From: Litsea cubeba
Lineage: Eukaryota > Streptophyta > Magnoliopsida > Laurales > Lauraceae
Direction: 5' to 3'
DNA: 64,000 nt
Assembly: GCA_012931725.1 (NCBI GenBank)
Contig: CM022953.1
Span: forward strand, 28,902,361-28,966,360
Within the stretch, counting starts at the first letter, position 1, and every line of letters begins with the position of its first letter. Of the stretch, positions 10,195 to 22,386 are shown in pieces. The position numbers and the translations under genes were made by a program. The notes beneath the pieces are model-generated. The model was not told the origin of the DNA, ran no database searches, and saw nothing but the letters and a program-made list of their open reading frames with translations.

Positions 10195-10520
10195 CTTCTA
10201 ATCATGTATAGTCTATTTTCTGGCAAGGGTTTTGTAAAAAAGTCTGCCAACTGATCGTGTGTGCTTGTGAATTCTAGTACAATATTACCCTTCTACACAT
10301 GATCTCTAAGAAAATGATATCTAATTTTAATATGCTTAGTCCTAGAATGGTGTATTGGGTTCTATGAAAGATTTATAGCACACAAGTTTAAAATCCTTAA
10401 GTTGTTGCTTCATGAAAAGAACTTGAGCACAATAACTACCTCCAACAACATACTCTGCCTCAGCAGTAGATAGTGCAACATAATTTTGCTTTTTACGGAA
10501 CTATGAAATAAGTTCATGAC
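10195..10520 (-). pseudogene. Degenerate Copia RNase H C-terminus from a second family
   Basis: The minus strand translates to ALSTAEAEY...SYCAQVL.MKQ and further on to SRTKHI.IRYHFLRDHV and STHDQLAD..TKPLPENR, the usual end of Copia RNase H. Stops and a frameshift interrupt it. D already has its own complete RNase H ending at 10628, so this is a second, different copy lying downstream in the same orientation. It may be a leftover of recombination between related elements or an older insertion. Confidence 0.75.
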
Positions 10521-10627
10521 TTAAGAAATGATATGTTCCATTTATTTTTAATTAGTTTTTTTAAAATAAACACAAAAAAAACAATTAAATGAAACTAACA
10601 CATATAAAACAAATAAACAATAAGAAA

Positions 10628-12082
10628 TTATTTAACAACACAAATACCAAGGGATTTTCCCATGTTTTCAAATTTTGAAACATCCAATGGTTTTGTCAGA
10701 ATATCTGCAAGTTGTTTCTCAGTACAAATATGGTCCAAAACTATGACTCCCTCTTCAACCAATTCTCTAATGAAATGATGTCTAATATCAATATGCTTAG
10801 TTCTAGAGTGTTGGACAGGATTTTTGGAAATATTGGTAGTACCGGTGTTATCACAATACAAATTCATGCTATCTTGTTCAATACCATAGTCTTTTAGCAT
10901 TTGTTTCATCCATAACATTTGAGTACAACCACTTCCAGCTCCTATATATTCTGCTTCAGCTGTGGATAGGGAAATGGATGACTGTTTCTTACTGTGCCAA
11001 GTAACTATGCAGTTTCCTAGGTAGAAGCAACCACCACTAGTCAATTTTCTGTCATCCACATTTCTAGCCCAATCGGCATCTGAGTATCCGGCAATATAAG
11101 TAGATGAATTATATGGATACCATAAGCCATATCCTGAAGTCCCCGAAACATATCTAATGATTCTCTTAACATCTTTCAAATGAGCTTCTTTAGGATCAGA
11201 TTGATATCTGGCACAAGCTCCTACACTGAAAGCAATATCAGGTCTACTAACTGTAAGATATAATAGGCTCCCTATCATGCTTCTATACAAACTAGGATCA
11301 ACATTCTTACCACTCATATCCTTAGATAATTTGAGAGTTGTGCTCATGGGTGTGTTCATGTGCTTGGCTGAATCTAATCCAAACCTTTTGACCAATTCTT
11401 TAGCATACTTGGTCTGGGAAATAAGCATTCCATCAGTCAATTGTTTTATTTGTAATCCTAAAAAGAAATTAAGTTCGCCAACCATGCTCATTTCAAATTC
11501 AGATTTCATAAGATTAGCAAATCTTTCTGTTAAATCATTACAAGTAGATCCAAACACAATATCAGCAACATAGATTTGAGCAATCAAAATAGTGTCATTT
11601 ATTCTTTGAGTAAGTAGAGTTTTATCAACACTTCCCCTTTCAAAATTGTGATCAAACAAAAATTGAGTGAGTCTTTCATACCAAGCTCTAGGAGCTTGTT
11701 TGAGACCATAGAGAGACTTTTTAAGATAATACACATGATTAGGCTCCTTAGGATCTTCAAACCCTTTAGGTTGTTCAACATAAACTTCTTCTTCTAATAT
11801 GCCATTTATAAAAGCACTTTTCACATCCATTTGATATAATTTAAATTTCAAAGAGCAAGCAATGGCAAGTAAGATTCTAATGGATTCAAGTCTAGCAACA
11901 GGAGAAAATGTTTCTTCAAAGTCTATTCCTTCAATTTGGGAATATCCCTGGGCAACCAGTCTGGCCTTGTTTCTAACTATGGTACCAGTTTCATCAAGTT
12001 TATTTTTGAAAATCCATTTGGTACCTATAACATTTTTGTCAATAGGCCTAGGTACTAATTCCCATACTTCATTTCTAGTCAA
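10628..12082 (-). pseudogene. D pol: reverse transcriptase and RNase H
   Basis: 484-codon frame. RT begins [26 protein letters not shown], continues with [42 protein letters not shown] and [16 protein letters not shown]. The catalytic box reads [11 protein letters not shown] (GCT codon near 11568) where Copia elements have YVDD, so one metal-binding Asp is missing. RNase H follows with [23 protein letters not shown] and [15 protein letters not shown], ending near 10628 in LADILTKPL. An in-frame TAA at 12085-12083 separates it from integrase (CAA to TAA by comparison with the family pattern). The enzyme would copy the element's RNA into DNA in virus-like particles; here it cannot be functional. 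Confidence 0.92.
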
Positions 12083-13410
12083 TTAATTTAGCTCTTCTTG
12101 TATAGCATTTATCCAACAATCATCAGAGAAAGCTTCATTAATAGTTTTAGGTTCAATGATAGAAGTAAAGCAAAGATAACTAACAATATTTTCCAATTGC
12201 CTTCTAGTCTTGACACCAGCCAAAGGATCTCCTAGAATTTGGTCCATAGGATGATGTTTCATATTTACTAAGTCCTTAGAGATTAGAGGCTCATCCAGCT
12301 TAGCTGTTGGGACTTCTATCTCATCATTATCAGGGTTTTCTTGATTACTGGAATCTTTTAATTTGTCATCAATGACAACATTTATAGATTCTTGTATGGC
12401 TCCAGTGTTTGTGTTCAAAACTCTGTATGGAGGACCGTTTTGAGAATAGCTAATAAAAATGCCTTCATCACTTTTTGAGTCAAATTTGCTCAAATGTTCT
12501 CTATCTTTGAGAATATAACATTTACTACCAAAAATTTTAAAGTAGCTAATGTTTGGCTTTTTCTCATGCCATAATTCATAAGCAGTTTTGTTCAAGCCAG
12601 TTCTCAAGTAGACCCTATTTTTGATGTAACTAGCTGTATTCACTGCTTCAGCCCATAGATCTCTAGGGAGTTTCTTTCCATGAAGCATAACTGTGGCCAT
12701 CTCTTGTAAAACCCGATTCTTTCTTTCATCAACTCCATTTTGTTGAGGAGTTTTAGGGGCAGAAAATTCATGGTGAATTCCATACTTATCACAGTATTTC
12801 TCAAATCTAGTATTTTCAAATTCACCACCATGATCACTTCTTATTCTAGCAACTGCTCTTCCTTTTTCAACTTGAATTCTTTTCACAATCTTTTTGAATT
12901 CGGCATATGCATCAGAATTTTCCCTCAAGAATGCAACCTAAGTAAATCTGGAATAATCATCAACAATAACAAGGAAGTATTTTTTGCCACCTCTACTCTC
13001 TTTCTTTGTTGGACCAACCAAGTCCATATGGAGAAGCTCTAAGGATCTAGAAGTCTTTAAGGACTTAGTCTTTTTGTGAGAGTTTCTGATTTGTTTACCT
13101 TTTTGACACTCTCCACAAACTGTTTTTGACTTCCTGCAAATTTTGGAAGGCCCTTTACATACCTGTTTAAATTGGACAAGTCTCTATGGTTCACATGTCT
13201 AAGCCTTTGATGCCATAGTTGGGCTTCATCAAGATAAGCTATGTAACAGGCTGAACTGGATGCTTCTTTGTGATTACCAACAACGTAACAGTTTTCTTGA
13301 TTTCTAAGACCTCTTAGAATCACTTTACCATTTTTCAAAATCTCACAACCATGACTAATAAAGAAGACAACATGGTTTTTATCACAAATTTGTGAAATGC
13401 TAAGCAAGTT
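12083..13410 (-). pseudogene. D pol: integrase
   Basis: GAG_pre-integrase region (LWHQRLRHVNHRDLSNL) with the start of the zinc-binding part, then a frameshift near 13130-13100 and an in-frame TAG near 12942 where Trp is expected (RFT.VAFL). The core continues from 12928: RIRSDHGGEFEN gives the second catalytic Asp, and PQQNGVDERKNR gives the Glu (usual form NGVVERKNR). The C-terminal part has GSKCYILKDREHLSKFD and ends at the TAA before RT. Integrase inserts the cDNA in the genome; this copy is broken. Confidence 0.88.
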
Positions 13411-13413
13411 ATG

Positions 13414-13899
13414 TTACAAACCATCAACACATAAAACATCTTCTATTTTAGGCAAGTTGGGAACGTTCAGAGTGCCCTTTCCTATAACTTTAGCAATATT
13501 ACCATCACCAAAAGTGACAGTTCCACCATCATAATTATTTAATTTGGAGAAGAGTGTTTTATCCCCATTCATGTGTCTAGAGCACCCACTATCTAGGAAC
13601 CATACAGATTGGTCTCTAGCTTTAAGAGCTGTGTGGACAAGTAGACTTTTAGGTACCCACATACACCTTTGTGTGTGAGAAGTTCCTCTATAACCTAGAG
13701 ACTCATATTGAAGAAAAGATCTCTTTAGGTTCCTTTTTGTAGAAAAAACATTTTTAGAATGATTATAGAATTGAGTTTTTAGCTGATAAATTTGTTTCAT
13801 CAATTCATTTAGTTTTTGAGAAAAAAAATAAATTGCCTGAGTTTTTCTTTTTAATTGGTTTCTTTTTCCAGTCATATTTGATATATCTTTTTCTTTCAT
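13414..13899 (-). pseudogene. D pol: aspartic protease region
   Basis: The frame contains VWFLDSGCSRHMNGDK, the active site of Copia proteases (D-S-G), followed by VTFGDGNIAKVIGKGTL and LPKIEDVLCVDGL. The upstream part is Lys- and Gln-rich linker. It overlaps the gag frame end by about 95 nt in another frame, and a stop separates it from the integrase part, so at least one frameshift and one stop have accumulated. Confidence 0.85.
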
Positions 13900-15541
13900 A
13901 AGAATTATATATAACTTTAGGAATGTTTTGATTAATAGAGGAAGCCTTTCCTTTTATAAATTTAGTAGAGACATCGGGATTTTGTTTTGATTTTTTGTTG
14001 TACCCCAGCCTAGTTTTATCTCTTTGATATTTACCCATTCTAAATAGTTTTTCAAAATTTTCTTCTCCATGAGTAAAAGAATACTCATATTTTTCTTTAT
14101 ACCATATTAGATGGGTGACTTCCCTTTTTAAATTAGTGATTACCTCTTTTAGAGTATCAGTTTCTTTCTTATGATTTCTTATGTATTCACTGGCAATTTG
14201 AAATTTAGAGTTGGTTTTGTTAAGATCATTGTTTAAGATATTAATTTCACCTGTTAAGGTTTTAACATTGTCTTTTAAAATTTTTTTCTTTGCTTCTTGT
14301 TTTCTTATGATATTAATTAACTTGCAGCTCTCATCATAGAGTCTATTATATGATTCTTGAATATTTTCATCATTGTCTTCATTATCTGAGCCATCATATT
14401 CAGATTCTGGTTCTTCTTCAAATTCTTCAATATCTGAATTTTTATATTTATCCTTAGATTTCTCAAAATGAGATTTTTCAGATGTCTCAACTGATGGATC
14501 ACATAAACTTCGAGCCATTAAAATAGTGTAATTTTCTGTTTCATCTGGATGTGATTCATCTGATTCTGACTCTGATTCAGATGAGTCATCCCATGTTGCC
14601 ATAACTGTCTTTTTCTTCCTTTCCATTGGACACTCAGAAGATATATGTCCAAGTTTTTGACAGTTATAGCATTTGACTTTTCTTTCTTGACTCTTAGATG
14701 AAGAAATGCTTTTGTTTTTATTTTTATTAAATAATTTAAAATTTGAATTATTTTTCTTAAAATGTCTTATAAATTTCTTAGTGAGAAGAGCAATATCTTC
14801 ATTATCACTTTATTCATCATTATCTGATTCTCCTTTCGATTGAGCTGATTGAGAGGTTTTTAAAGCAATTGATTTCTTATCTTTGGATTTATTAGAAGCA
14901 TTATTTAACTTTAACTCAAAAGTTCTAATATTACCAGATAATTCTTCAACTTTCATAGTTTCTGGGTCATTGTATTCTTCTATACAGGTCACTTTGGGGT
15001 GGAATCTATCAGGAAGGGATCTAAGGATTTTGCTACAAATTTTGCCTTCAGAAATTTATGCACCAAGTGACCACATCTCATTCACAATTACCATTAGCTT
15101 AGTTCAAAATTCATCGAACATTTCATCTTCCCTCATTCTTAAAGATTCGAATTGACAAGTCAACATTTGGAGCTTGGCTCTTTTGACAATGGTTGTTCCT
15201 TTGTAATTTGTTTCCAAAAGATCCCAAGCTTGTTTTGCTGTAGTACATGTCATAATCTTTTTGTACTCTTCAGCATTCATGGCACAAGTTATGGCATTCA
15301 ATGCCTTTGGATTGTTGTCTCTCAGTGCCTTATGATCAGCTGTCCATTTTGCCTTTGCAAGAGGCTGGACAGCGCCATCCGTATTTGTGACTGTAGGAGG
15401 AGTCCATCCGTCCTCTACAGTATCCCACACATCTCCGTTAAGAGATTCGATGAAGACGGTCATTCGGGCTTTCCAAAAGGCATAGTTTGTACCATCAAAC
15501 AATGGAGGTCTGTTTATAGCACTACCTTCTGGATTAGACAT
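13805..15541 (-). pseudogene. D gag with zinc knuckle and acidic/coiled-coil tail
   Basis: I place the start at the ATG 15541-15539 (MSNPEGSAINRPPLFDGTNY), about 60 nt from the primer site. The N-terminal part has the UBN2-type gag pattern (FDGTNYAFWKARM, AKQAWDLLE). In-frame stops occur near 15106, 15060 and 14812. A CCHC zinc knuckle CYNCQKLGHISSEC lies near 14674-14633, followed by an acidic Ser/Glu/Asp-rich segment (14600-14340) and a predicted coiled coil (KKKILKDNVKTLTGEINILN). Gag forms the particle and binds RNA. The long tail after the zinc knuckle is longer than in most Copia gags and fits Sireviruses. Confidence 0.88.
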
Positions 15542-15601
15542 TGGCACTAGTAAAAAGAAGTAGATCTACTCCGGCTTGTTAAACCTTTATGGAGTAACCC
15601 T

Positions 15602-15613
15602 GCTCTGATACCA
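15602..15613 (-). other. Primer-binding site of D (initiator-Met tRNA)
   Basis: Minus strand TGGTATCAGAGC, complementary to the 3' end of plant initiator tRNA-Met, two bases from the 5' LTR end at 15616. Confidence 0.93.
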
Positions 15614-15615
15614 AA

Positions 15616-18600
15616 TGAAAGTGCAACTAGGTTCAATGAATAAGTCCTAGAGGGGACAAAAGGAATTCTAATGCAAATTTTAAACTTATTAGCCCAATTT
15701 TAATCTCAACTTGGAATAATAATCACACATAACAAAATAACTTGTTTGAATTATAAGTTCAATGTGTGTGTGCTTAAATAATCAGAGACACTCTAATTTG
15801 AAACAAGATAGTAAGCACAAGAGATAAAATGGCATAAGAGATTTATAGTGGTTCAGTCACACAGACCTACATCCACTCTCAAGGGTCACACAGTCCCTTA
15901 GTTCCACTATAAAGAATCAAACTACACAAGTACTGATTCTAACTCAATTTTGTTACTGAGAGTGGTTGACACACACAGATTCAATCCACTGTCGCAAAGA
16001 TATAAATTTGAATGGAGGGCGAACACTTGCCTTTGATGAAGATCGAAAGTGTTCAAGGAAGCTTTTGACTGTGATCGGAGCTTTTTACCTCTTGCAGCTA
16101 GCTTGGTGTTGATGATGAAACTCCATTGAGATGCACAACAAAGTTGTACAGGTTTGATTTCTAGGGCAGAAATGAGAGATAGCTTTAGGGATTAGGATAC
16201 CCTAGATTTGGCTTCTCAAAGCACACTCCTTAGAGCTAAGTAAGCCCTTGGATTTTTCAAGATAGAATCCAAGTGCGTTTGGAAGAAGCTTTGAGAGCTT
16301 GGGAAAGGTTTACAAGAATTTAGAACAAAGGCTCTTTAAAAATTGGACTCCTTGATGTTGAAAATGAGCTTTAGGTATTTATAGAAAAAATCCAACGGAT
16401 AGTTCCAACGGTCACTTAAGACATGGTAGGGTGTACCTGACAGGAACACTATTCCAACGTTTGAAATTTGATAAAAACCATGACAAGCAATGTTTTGGTG
16501 AGGCCTTATTTGAAACATGAGTATGAATATGAGGGAACTTTTGTAGGAAAAATATTAAAGAAATCAAAAGCACACCGGTTTTGACCAATGCACATTTCTT
16601 TATAATTTATAAAACATTGTTTATTGTTAAGTTTCTATACATACTCATGCTTACTAAGCCTCAATGTGACCTGGTTTAAAAAAATCAAAAGCACACCGGT
16701 TTTGACAAATGCACATTTCTTTATTAATTTATAAAACATTGTTTATTGTTAAGTTTCTATACATACTCATGCTTACTAGGCCTCAATGTGACCTGGTGTT
16801 ATGATCATGTTGGATGCCTTAGGACAGGTGCACTTCGGGGGTGAACTGCTAACCGCATGAGGTTGGCTAGCCGAAATGTACCATCCCGTCCCTTAACCCA
16901 TCGTTAATCTTAATTAATTGTTTGACTAGTTAGTAAGTTTGTTTAGAGTCTTAGCGAGTCGGGTTTATCGTATGGATCACGCGTGCGAAGTCTCGGGCGA
17001 GTTCGATATCGTTTGGGTACAGTAGGGGGTGGTTTGCAATTTGGGGAGTTTTCAGGGGTTTTATCGAAATTATGAGTTTTTGTGATTTTTGGTGCATCGG
17101 ATAGATCGGGTCATTTTATGAACATTTGCCTTCAGTCGCGTTGCAATCCGACGTGTCGAAGAACCTCCAATTAGCAATAAGGACCAAACCCATATATTTT
17201 CCATACTTATCCTATTCTAACCACTCATTCATTCATCCCTATTATATACTACACTTCATCATCCGGATAATCACTTCTTCATCTACCACCATTCCTCTAC
17301 TATTCACTTCTTCTTCCCTCATCACTACCTCTTCACTGCCGACACCTTCCCGGAGCTCCGTCATCGCCGGTGAAGCTTCCAATCATCTTCCCCAAGCTTC
17401 CAAGTTCACTAATTTATCCTTTTCTAAGCTTTTCATCCACCAACAACTATAAGGTAGGTTCTCAAGACTTGTAGACTTAGTGAGACCTCTTCCTTTTGGT
17501 TAGAAATGATTTAAGGAGACTCATTTCAACCCTTGGCATGCATTTGTAGGAGTGATTTGGGTTTGAGAGTTGTTTTCTTCACCTTTGAGCTTAAAAGAGA
17601 TTTTCCCCAAATTCTCTTGGATTTTCATTTGGCTCTTCATCAAGGCAAGTAATTTATATATCACGTCTGATATGTTTGTTTCTTTTTTGATTCGATGATT
17701 AATTGATGATTTAGATGACCTTTGCTCATTTGAAGATTTTAGATTTGAAAACATGATAATTATGTTTATTTGATTAATGAATTTGATTATGAAATTGATA
17801 ACTTGATTAGATAGATGAATAGAATTAGAATGGACTGGCTTTATACTCGATATGGTTGTGTATCAGGTTCAAGAAGAAAGGGAAGCAATTGGACCCAATT
17901 CACTGAAAGAACAGAAATTGTGTTCTGTTTCCGCAGTGTATGCGGTCGACCGAAACAAGGGGCAGGTCGACCGAACACACAGGGTCGGGTGCACTGCGCC
18001 TGATCAATTTACAGTTCACAATTTCTACACACTAATGCAGGTGGACCCGGGCTGTACTAGGTCGACCGGGACAACTGTTGAGGACCTTTTGAAGGACTCT
18101 TTTGACCTCTTTTTCTGTTGGACTTGTATGGAACCTTGGCTACCTTTTTGGACTCATTTGACTATGTATGAGGATGTTTTGAGCCGTCATTCCTCATGGT
18201 TATTCCGGTTGCGTTGGAATCCATTTTTATTCAATCTTGAACGGTACGGGACAACGGGATACTCTCTTTAAATCTATGCACGAAGAATATTCATCTGACT
18301 ATCCTGAACCTTAATCCTTTCGTTGACTGAGTAGGAATGTATGATGTTTCGGGATTAACATTTGTACTTAGGATTGGATTGTCTATCGTTTATGATTCCA
18401 AATAGTACTGTCTGGTACTGTCTACATGTGATGTACATGTTCATTAGCTTCGTTTGTTTTGTTTTGTTTGGGATCATATGATGAACTTAGATGATGAATT
18501 AGGATCCCTTTTGATGTTTCCATTTTGTTCTGAAGTTTGATGTAAGTGTTGTGACTAAACGGCTTTGATTGTAAAGCATGTTGAGAACTACTTATGATGA

Positions 18601-19953
18601 TAATGTTTTGAAGAAGTTTGATGTTCTGATTTTGTTTTGATGATGGAAAAGTAGTTTCTCTATGATGATTGACGAATCTTGTTCACGCAAGAAAGTTTAG
18701 TCCCTCACTATTGTATGTTTAGGACTCTTGTGTCAGGCATCACTTAGCTGTAAACGCCCAACACACTTGGGGCACCATTTGTGTGAGGACTTTGGCTGGA
18801 ACGTCTGCGCAGTACGACTTTTTCTTATTAGATGGATGTACACCATCATATTGGATACCCGTTTTGAAGATTGTTTTGTTTATTTTTGTTTTTAAGGGTA
18901 TCATTTTGATGAGTGCTTGCCGGGGTTTTATCCCGTGCCACTCTACCACAAACTCTCATGTTGAGTATGGAGGGTCATGTGAAACTATCCGTGGTGCATT
19001 AGCTTTTTTGATTTGCCTATTTGTTAGAAGTCTTATTAGTCTGTTTATGATTCGAATGCTATGCATTACTACTTCTGAATGCTATGCATTTCTACTGATT
19101 TTGTCTATCGTATTGTCTAAATCTAATTCGTCTTACATATCTATTGATGTTTTACATACATTACTTGCCGACCGTCGTGTCTGATGATATTACTCTTGGT
19201 GCATAGGTACCGAGTCTTACTATTACGCAGAGGAGGAAACGATGGAGGAAGTTCAGGCAGATCAGCCTAATGACTCCGTAGAGTATAGTACGGACGACAT
19301 TGTTTAGCCGTGACGACCCCGTACATGAGTGCCTTAATAATATATCTGTTTAGTTTTTTCTTTTGGTTCTTTTATCTTTTGTTGTAATTAATACTTTTGT
19401 TAACAGTGTCAAACTTGAACTCTAGTTATATTATTCAGTATTTGCTCGAACTATACTCTTTTAAGTTACCATTTGTATTTATAAGCTTCCGCTATTTGTT
19501 ATATGTATTTGAGGAAATGTTTACACCTCACAGCGGTCTTCGATCCAATTGGGACATGATTGGTGCTAAGTTATATTTGATTAAGTTTAGAAAAATTTTT
19601 AATTAGCCCTAATCTCACGCATAACCCCGGTTTACATTTTTGGGGCGTGACACGAAATCTGGGATCATTTTTGAGTTTTAAACAAGCTCAAAAAATTATT
19701 CTAAAAACCTATCAAAATAACATTTTAGCCTAGGGTTTTTAGGGTCACTAAGGCGTAAGGTTTCGGTCCCAATTACCTGATCTTGGTTGGCACATCTTGA
19801 TGTTGATCTTTGACAAAACCTGGCCTTTCCAAAAAGCTTTGACAGACCTTTTGAATTGAATCTTCTTTGAAGTACTTAAGAGACAATGTCTTCGGAACTC
19901 TTTGGCACGAAATTGATAATAAAAATAGTGCACATGAAAATGTGGCACTAACA
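15616..19953 (-). repeat. 5' LTR of Sirevirus D, interrupted by solo LTR G
   Basis: Matches the 3' LTR 7251-8799 except for the insertion at 16877-19652 plus a 5-bp duplication. A TATA box is at 16383-16376, and the 122-bp tandem duplication begins at 16562. Small differences from the 3' LTR are scattered along its length, so the insertion is not very recent. Confidence 0.93.
16877..19652 (+). mobile_element. Solo LTR G (2776 bp), chromovirus-like gypsy
   Basis: It begins TGTACCATCCCG and ends TTTTTGGGGCGTGACA (TG...CA) and is flanked by a perfect target duplication CGAAA (16872-16876 and 19653-19657). It interrupts the D LTR exactly: removing it and one CGAAA restores co-linearity with 7251-8799. 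The end motif resembles LTR ends that precede initiator-Met primer sites in Tekay-type gypsy elements, suggesting plus orientation; no coding region remains. It contains three GGTCGACC palindromes (17944, 17965, 18060). The ORF-like stretches inside have no recognisable domain. Confidence 0.85.
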
Positions 19954-20589
19954 GTATTTACCCAACATAAAGTAAATTGATTTAGACATCCCAAAAGACA
20001 AGCCAATAAAGGATAAAACAACCAAGTCCCAAAAGACAAACTCTCTCCTAAAAAGTGATGCGTAGCTCATAGCCCATCCTAACATCGAGATGACGTCGTC
20101 GGGATACCACTCTCTAGCAAAAGACGGCTTGCCCGCCGCCACCTCTGGCTCCACCTCAATGGCAACGAGGTCTGCAACTAGCACCAAAACAAAATGGGTC
20201 AGACCCGATGGTTTGGTAGGTGAATAATACAGATAAGGGCATGGTAAACAAATATACTAAATGGAGTACTCCTTGCTCGATTGAGCTATCCAGGGGTTAA
20301 CTCACCCGAGCGGGCGAGCTTCTAGCTGCTCCTCGTCAGTCCAGAGGTTGACTCACTCGAGCGGGCTTAATGTTCGCTTGAGAGAGTGACCTTTTGTCTG
20401 TTGCTCGTCCGACAGTGGCCTAGTCCGCTCAAGCGGCCTCATGCTCGCTCGAGCAGACGGGCCACTGGCTAAGCTCAATAGTTATGGGAATTCCCTGTCT
20501 TTTTGAATAGTTTCAATTCTCCCCTTCATTCTCCTCCATACTTACTCCATCCTACACCTGAATTGAGCCATTCTTATCTCTAAATAATG
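19954..20589. other. Right-hand continuation of LTR F (probable)
   Basis: Begins with the GTATT target duplication of D. It contains several CTCGAG-centred imperfect palindromes (for example CTCACTCGAGCGGGC and GCTCGCTCGAGCAGAC) between 20280 and 20460. The right end of F is not resolved; similarity to Copia RNase H begins near 20590. Confidence 0.4.
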
Positions 20590-21110
20590 TTCCAAGAGTA
20601 TTCTGCAGTACATCAAAGGAACAGTGCATCTTCGCCTACGTTATCGGGTGAAGTGCTGGAACTGCGTGGCTACTCTGATGCAAATTGGGCCGGTGATTTA
20701 GACCAAAGAAAGTCAACAACCAGCTATGCGTTTACCCTCGGAGGAGGTGCAGTTTCTTGGGGTAGCAAGAAACAAGCCTCTACAGCTATGTCAATAGCCG
20801 AAGCAGAGTATATAGCCTCCAGTACAACAGTCCAAGAGGCTCTTTAGTTAAAATAATTTCTAACTGATTTGGAATAATTGGAGAAAAAGAGCCCATCCAA
20901 TGAACTTTAGACAATACTTCTGCTATATCCATGGTGAATGAGCAAAAGTTCAACAGCCGATAAAAAAATGTTAAGATAAAGTATCACCTCATCAGAGAGA
21001 AGGCTGAAAAGAATGACATAGAAATTTTTTATATGCCTTCAGATGAACTGATGGCTAATGCTCTCACCAAGGCACTACCTATAGAGGTTTTTGCAAGCAT
21101 GTGATTCGCA
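20590..21110 (+). pseudogene. Copia RNase H fragment, 5' truncated
   Basis: An initial short frame reads SILQYIKGT, then a frameshift leads to the long frame with YSDANWAGDLDQRKSTT, GGAVSWGSKKQASTAMSIAEAEYIA. After a stop at 20847-20849, degenerate remains of the C-terminus follow (IREKAE, MPSDELMANALTKALP in broken frames). It is unrelated in detail to D and E. Everything upstream of RNase H is missing. Confidence 0.85.
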
Positions 21111-21149
21111 TGGGACCGAGATATGTTTGATGTACATGGCATTTGTGCC

Positions 21150-21160
21150 AAGTGGGAGAT
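21150..21160 (+). other. Polypurine tract of the Copia fragment
   Basis: AAGTGGGAGAT directly before TGTAGAAAATC, the usual Copia polypurine tract and LTR start. Confidence 0.7.
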
Positions 21161-21669
21161 TGTAGAAAATCATGCGGCCCACATGCCACAGGTCCTACGT
21201 CAGATAAAGCAGGGCTGATGCCAATAGAGAATACAATCCCGCTTAATGTAACACTTGATCCGGTCCCACCAATAAAACTCCCAATAGGATTAGTGGATCT
21301 GGGTTTCTTGGTGAAGAAGTCTCTAGTAAGTGTGACATTTTGAGACTTGTCTATATAAGATAAGGGAGCCCTAGGGTTGGCATTATTCCATCCCATATGA
21401 GAGACAAGAGGCGAAGAGATCCGCGGAGCTTCCCAATCGCCAGAACGCACATAGATCTTCGGCCCCGTGTCAGAGTCTCTACATCCAAATCCATCACCAT
21501 GGTCTCTCAACGCGGTTGCCCATAATCTTGCTAAAATGTCATATTTTCCTAAAACTTGTGCTGATTAGGACAAGAGGTAGTCTGGTAGTTGTTTGCTCAT
21601 TGGTGTTGTTTTTTGGTTTGGTCTTTGTGTTGAATGAAATTATCCTTTTTCCAAAAAAAAAAAAAAAAA
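21161..21669 (+). repeat. Copia 3' LTR start ending in a poly(A) run
   Basis: Starts TGTAGAAAATC after the polypurine tract and has a TATA box TATATAAG at 21352. No CA end with flanking duplication is visible. Instead the sequence becomes T/G-rich, has AATGAAAT about 20 nt before the run, and ends in 17 A (21653-21669). This looks like a polyadenylated transcript end, so the whole fragment may be a 5'-truncated retrocopy rather than a remnant of a normal insertion. Confidence 0.55.
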
Positions 21670-22386
21670 CTTTGGCAAAAGAGAAAATGTATTGCATTTA
21701 CAAAGTATCTATTTACAACAACTAACATTCTGTCATCAAAAGTCACATCTTAACTCAAACAAAGTTTTTACACATTATATACCACTCCACCTAAATGATC
21801 ATGCACATGGACAGAGCCACCAAAATATATACATTATTTGACATTTGTACTAGTATTTTAAGGTTCCTTCTTCAAAACTCATATTCCAAGTGGACTGAAA
21901 GATTATAGATTTTGAGCAATTTGTGTGTGTGTAAATAGATCCAACCTATGAAACTATGGGTCAAATTTTTTTTATCTAAATCATTAACATTCTCAGATTA
22001 ATGGTAACCATCAATATGTTCATTTTCATATCTTTTAGATTTTAATGGATGTTGAGAATTTGTGAAATGCATCTAAATAATCCAAATACATTTAAACCAT
22101 TGAGTATATTCATTAACGCGTGTCAAAAGTGAAATTGGTAATTTGATAAGCATGATGAAATGCTCAATGATCTTTAATTCCAAATTACGATTTTGAACTA
22201 GTTCTATGATTCTAATCCTATGATTGTACATTGAAGGGACAAATACATGATTGTAATCCCATTCATATCAGCCCCCAAAACCTAAAGAAAACCCTCACAA
22301 TTAAGTCCAAAGATGTCTCATAATTCTATGAATTCTATGCCATTTTTATTAAATACACTTTTTTTCAAAACCAAACATATTTTTTT
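21670..22386. other. Intergenic, no gene seen
   Basis: AT-rich DNA without a supported reading frame, RNA gene or repeat that I can recognise. Confidence 0.6.

Larger units (their letters stand above)
7251..19953 (-). mobile_element. Complete Sirevirus-type Ty1/copia element D
   Basis: Both boundaries are certain from a perfect 5-bp target duplication GTATT (7246-7250 and 19954-19958) and LTR ends TGTTAGTGCC...CA on the minus strand. The order on the minus strand is 5' LTR, initiator-Met primer site, gag with zinc knuckle, protease, integrase, RT, RNase H, a long 3' spacer with several polypurine tracts, 3' LTR. The gag type, the spacer and the multiple polypurine tracts fit Sireviruses. It is dead: at least three stops in gag, several in pol, and YVAD instead of YVDD. 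A solo LTR of another family sits in its 5' LTR. Confidence 0.93.

Noticed and set aside
17126..18271. Frames of 108 and 139 codons inside solo LTR G as a host gene
   Set aside because: They lie within an LTR bounded by a perfect target duplication and show no domain.
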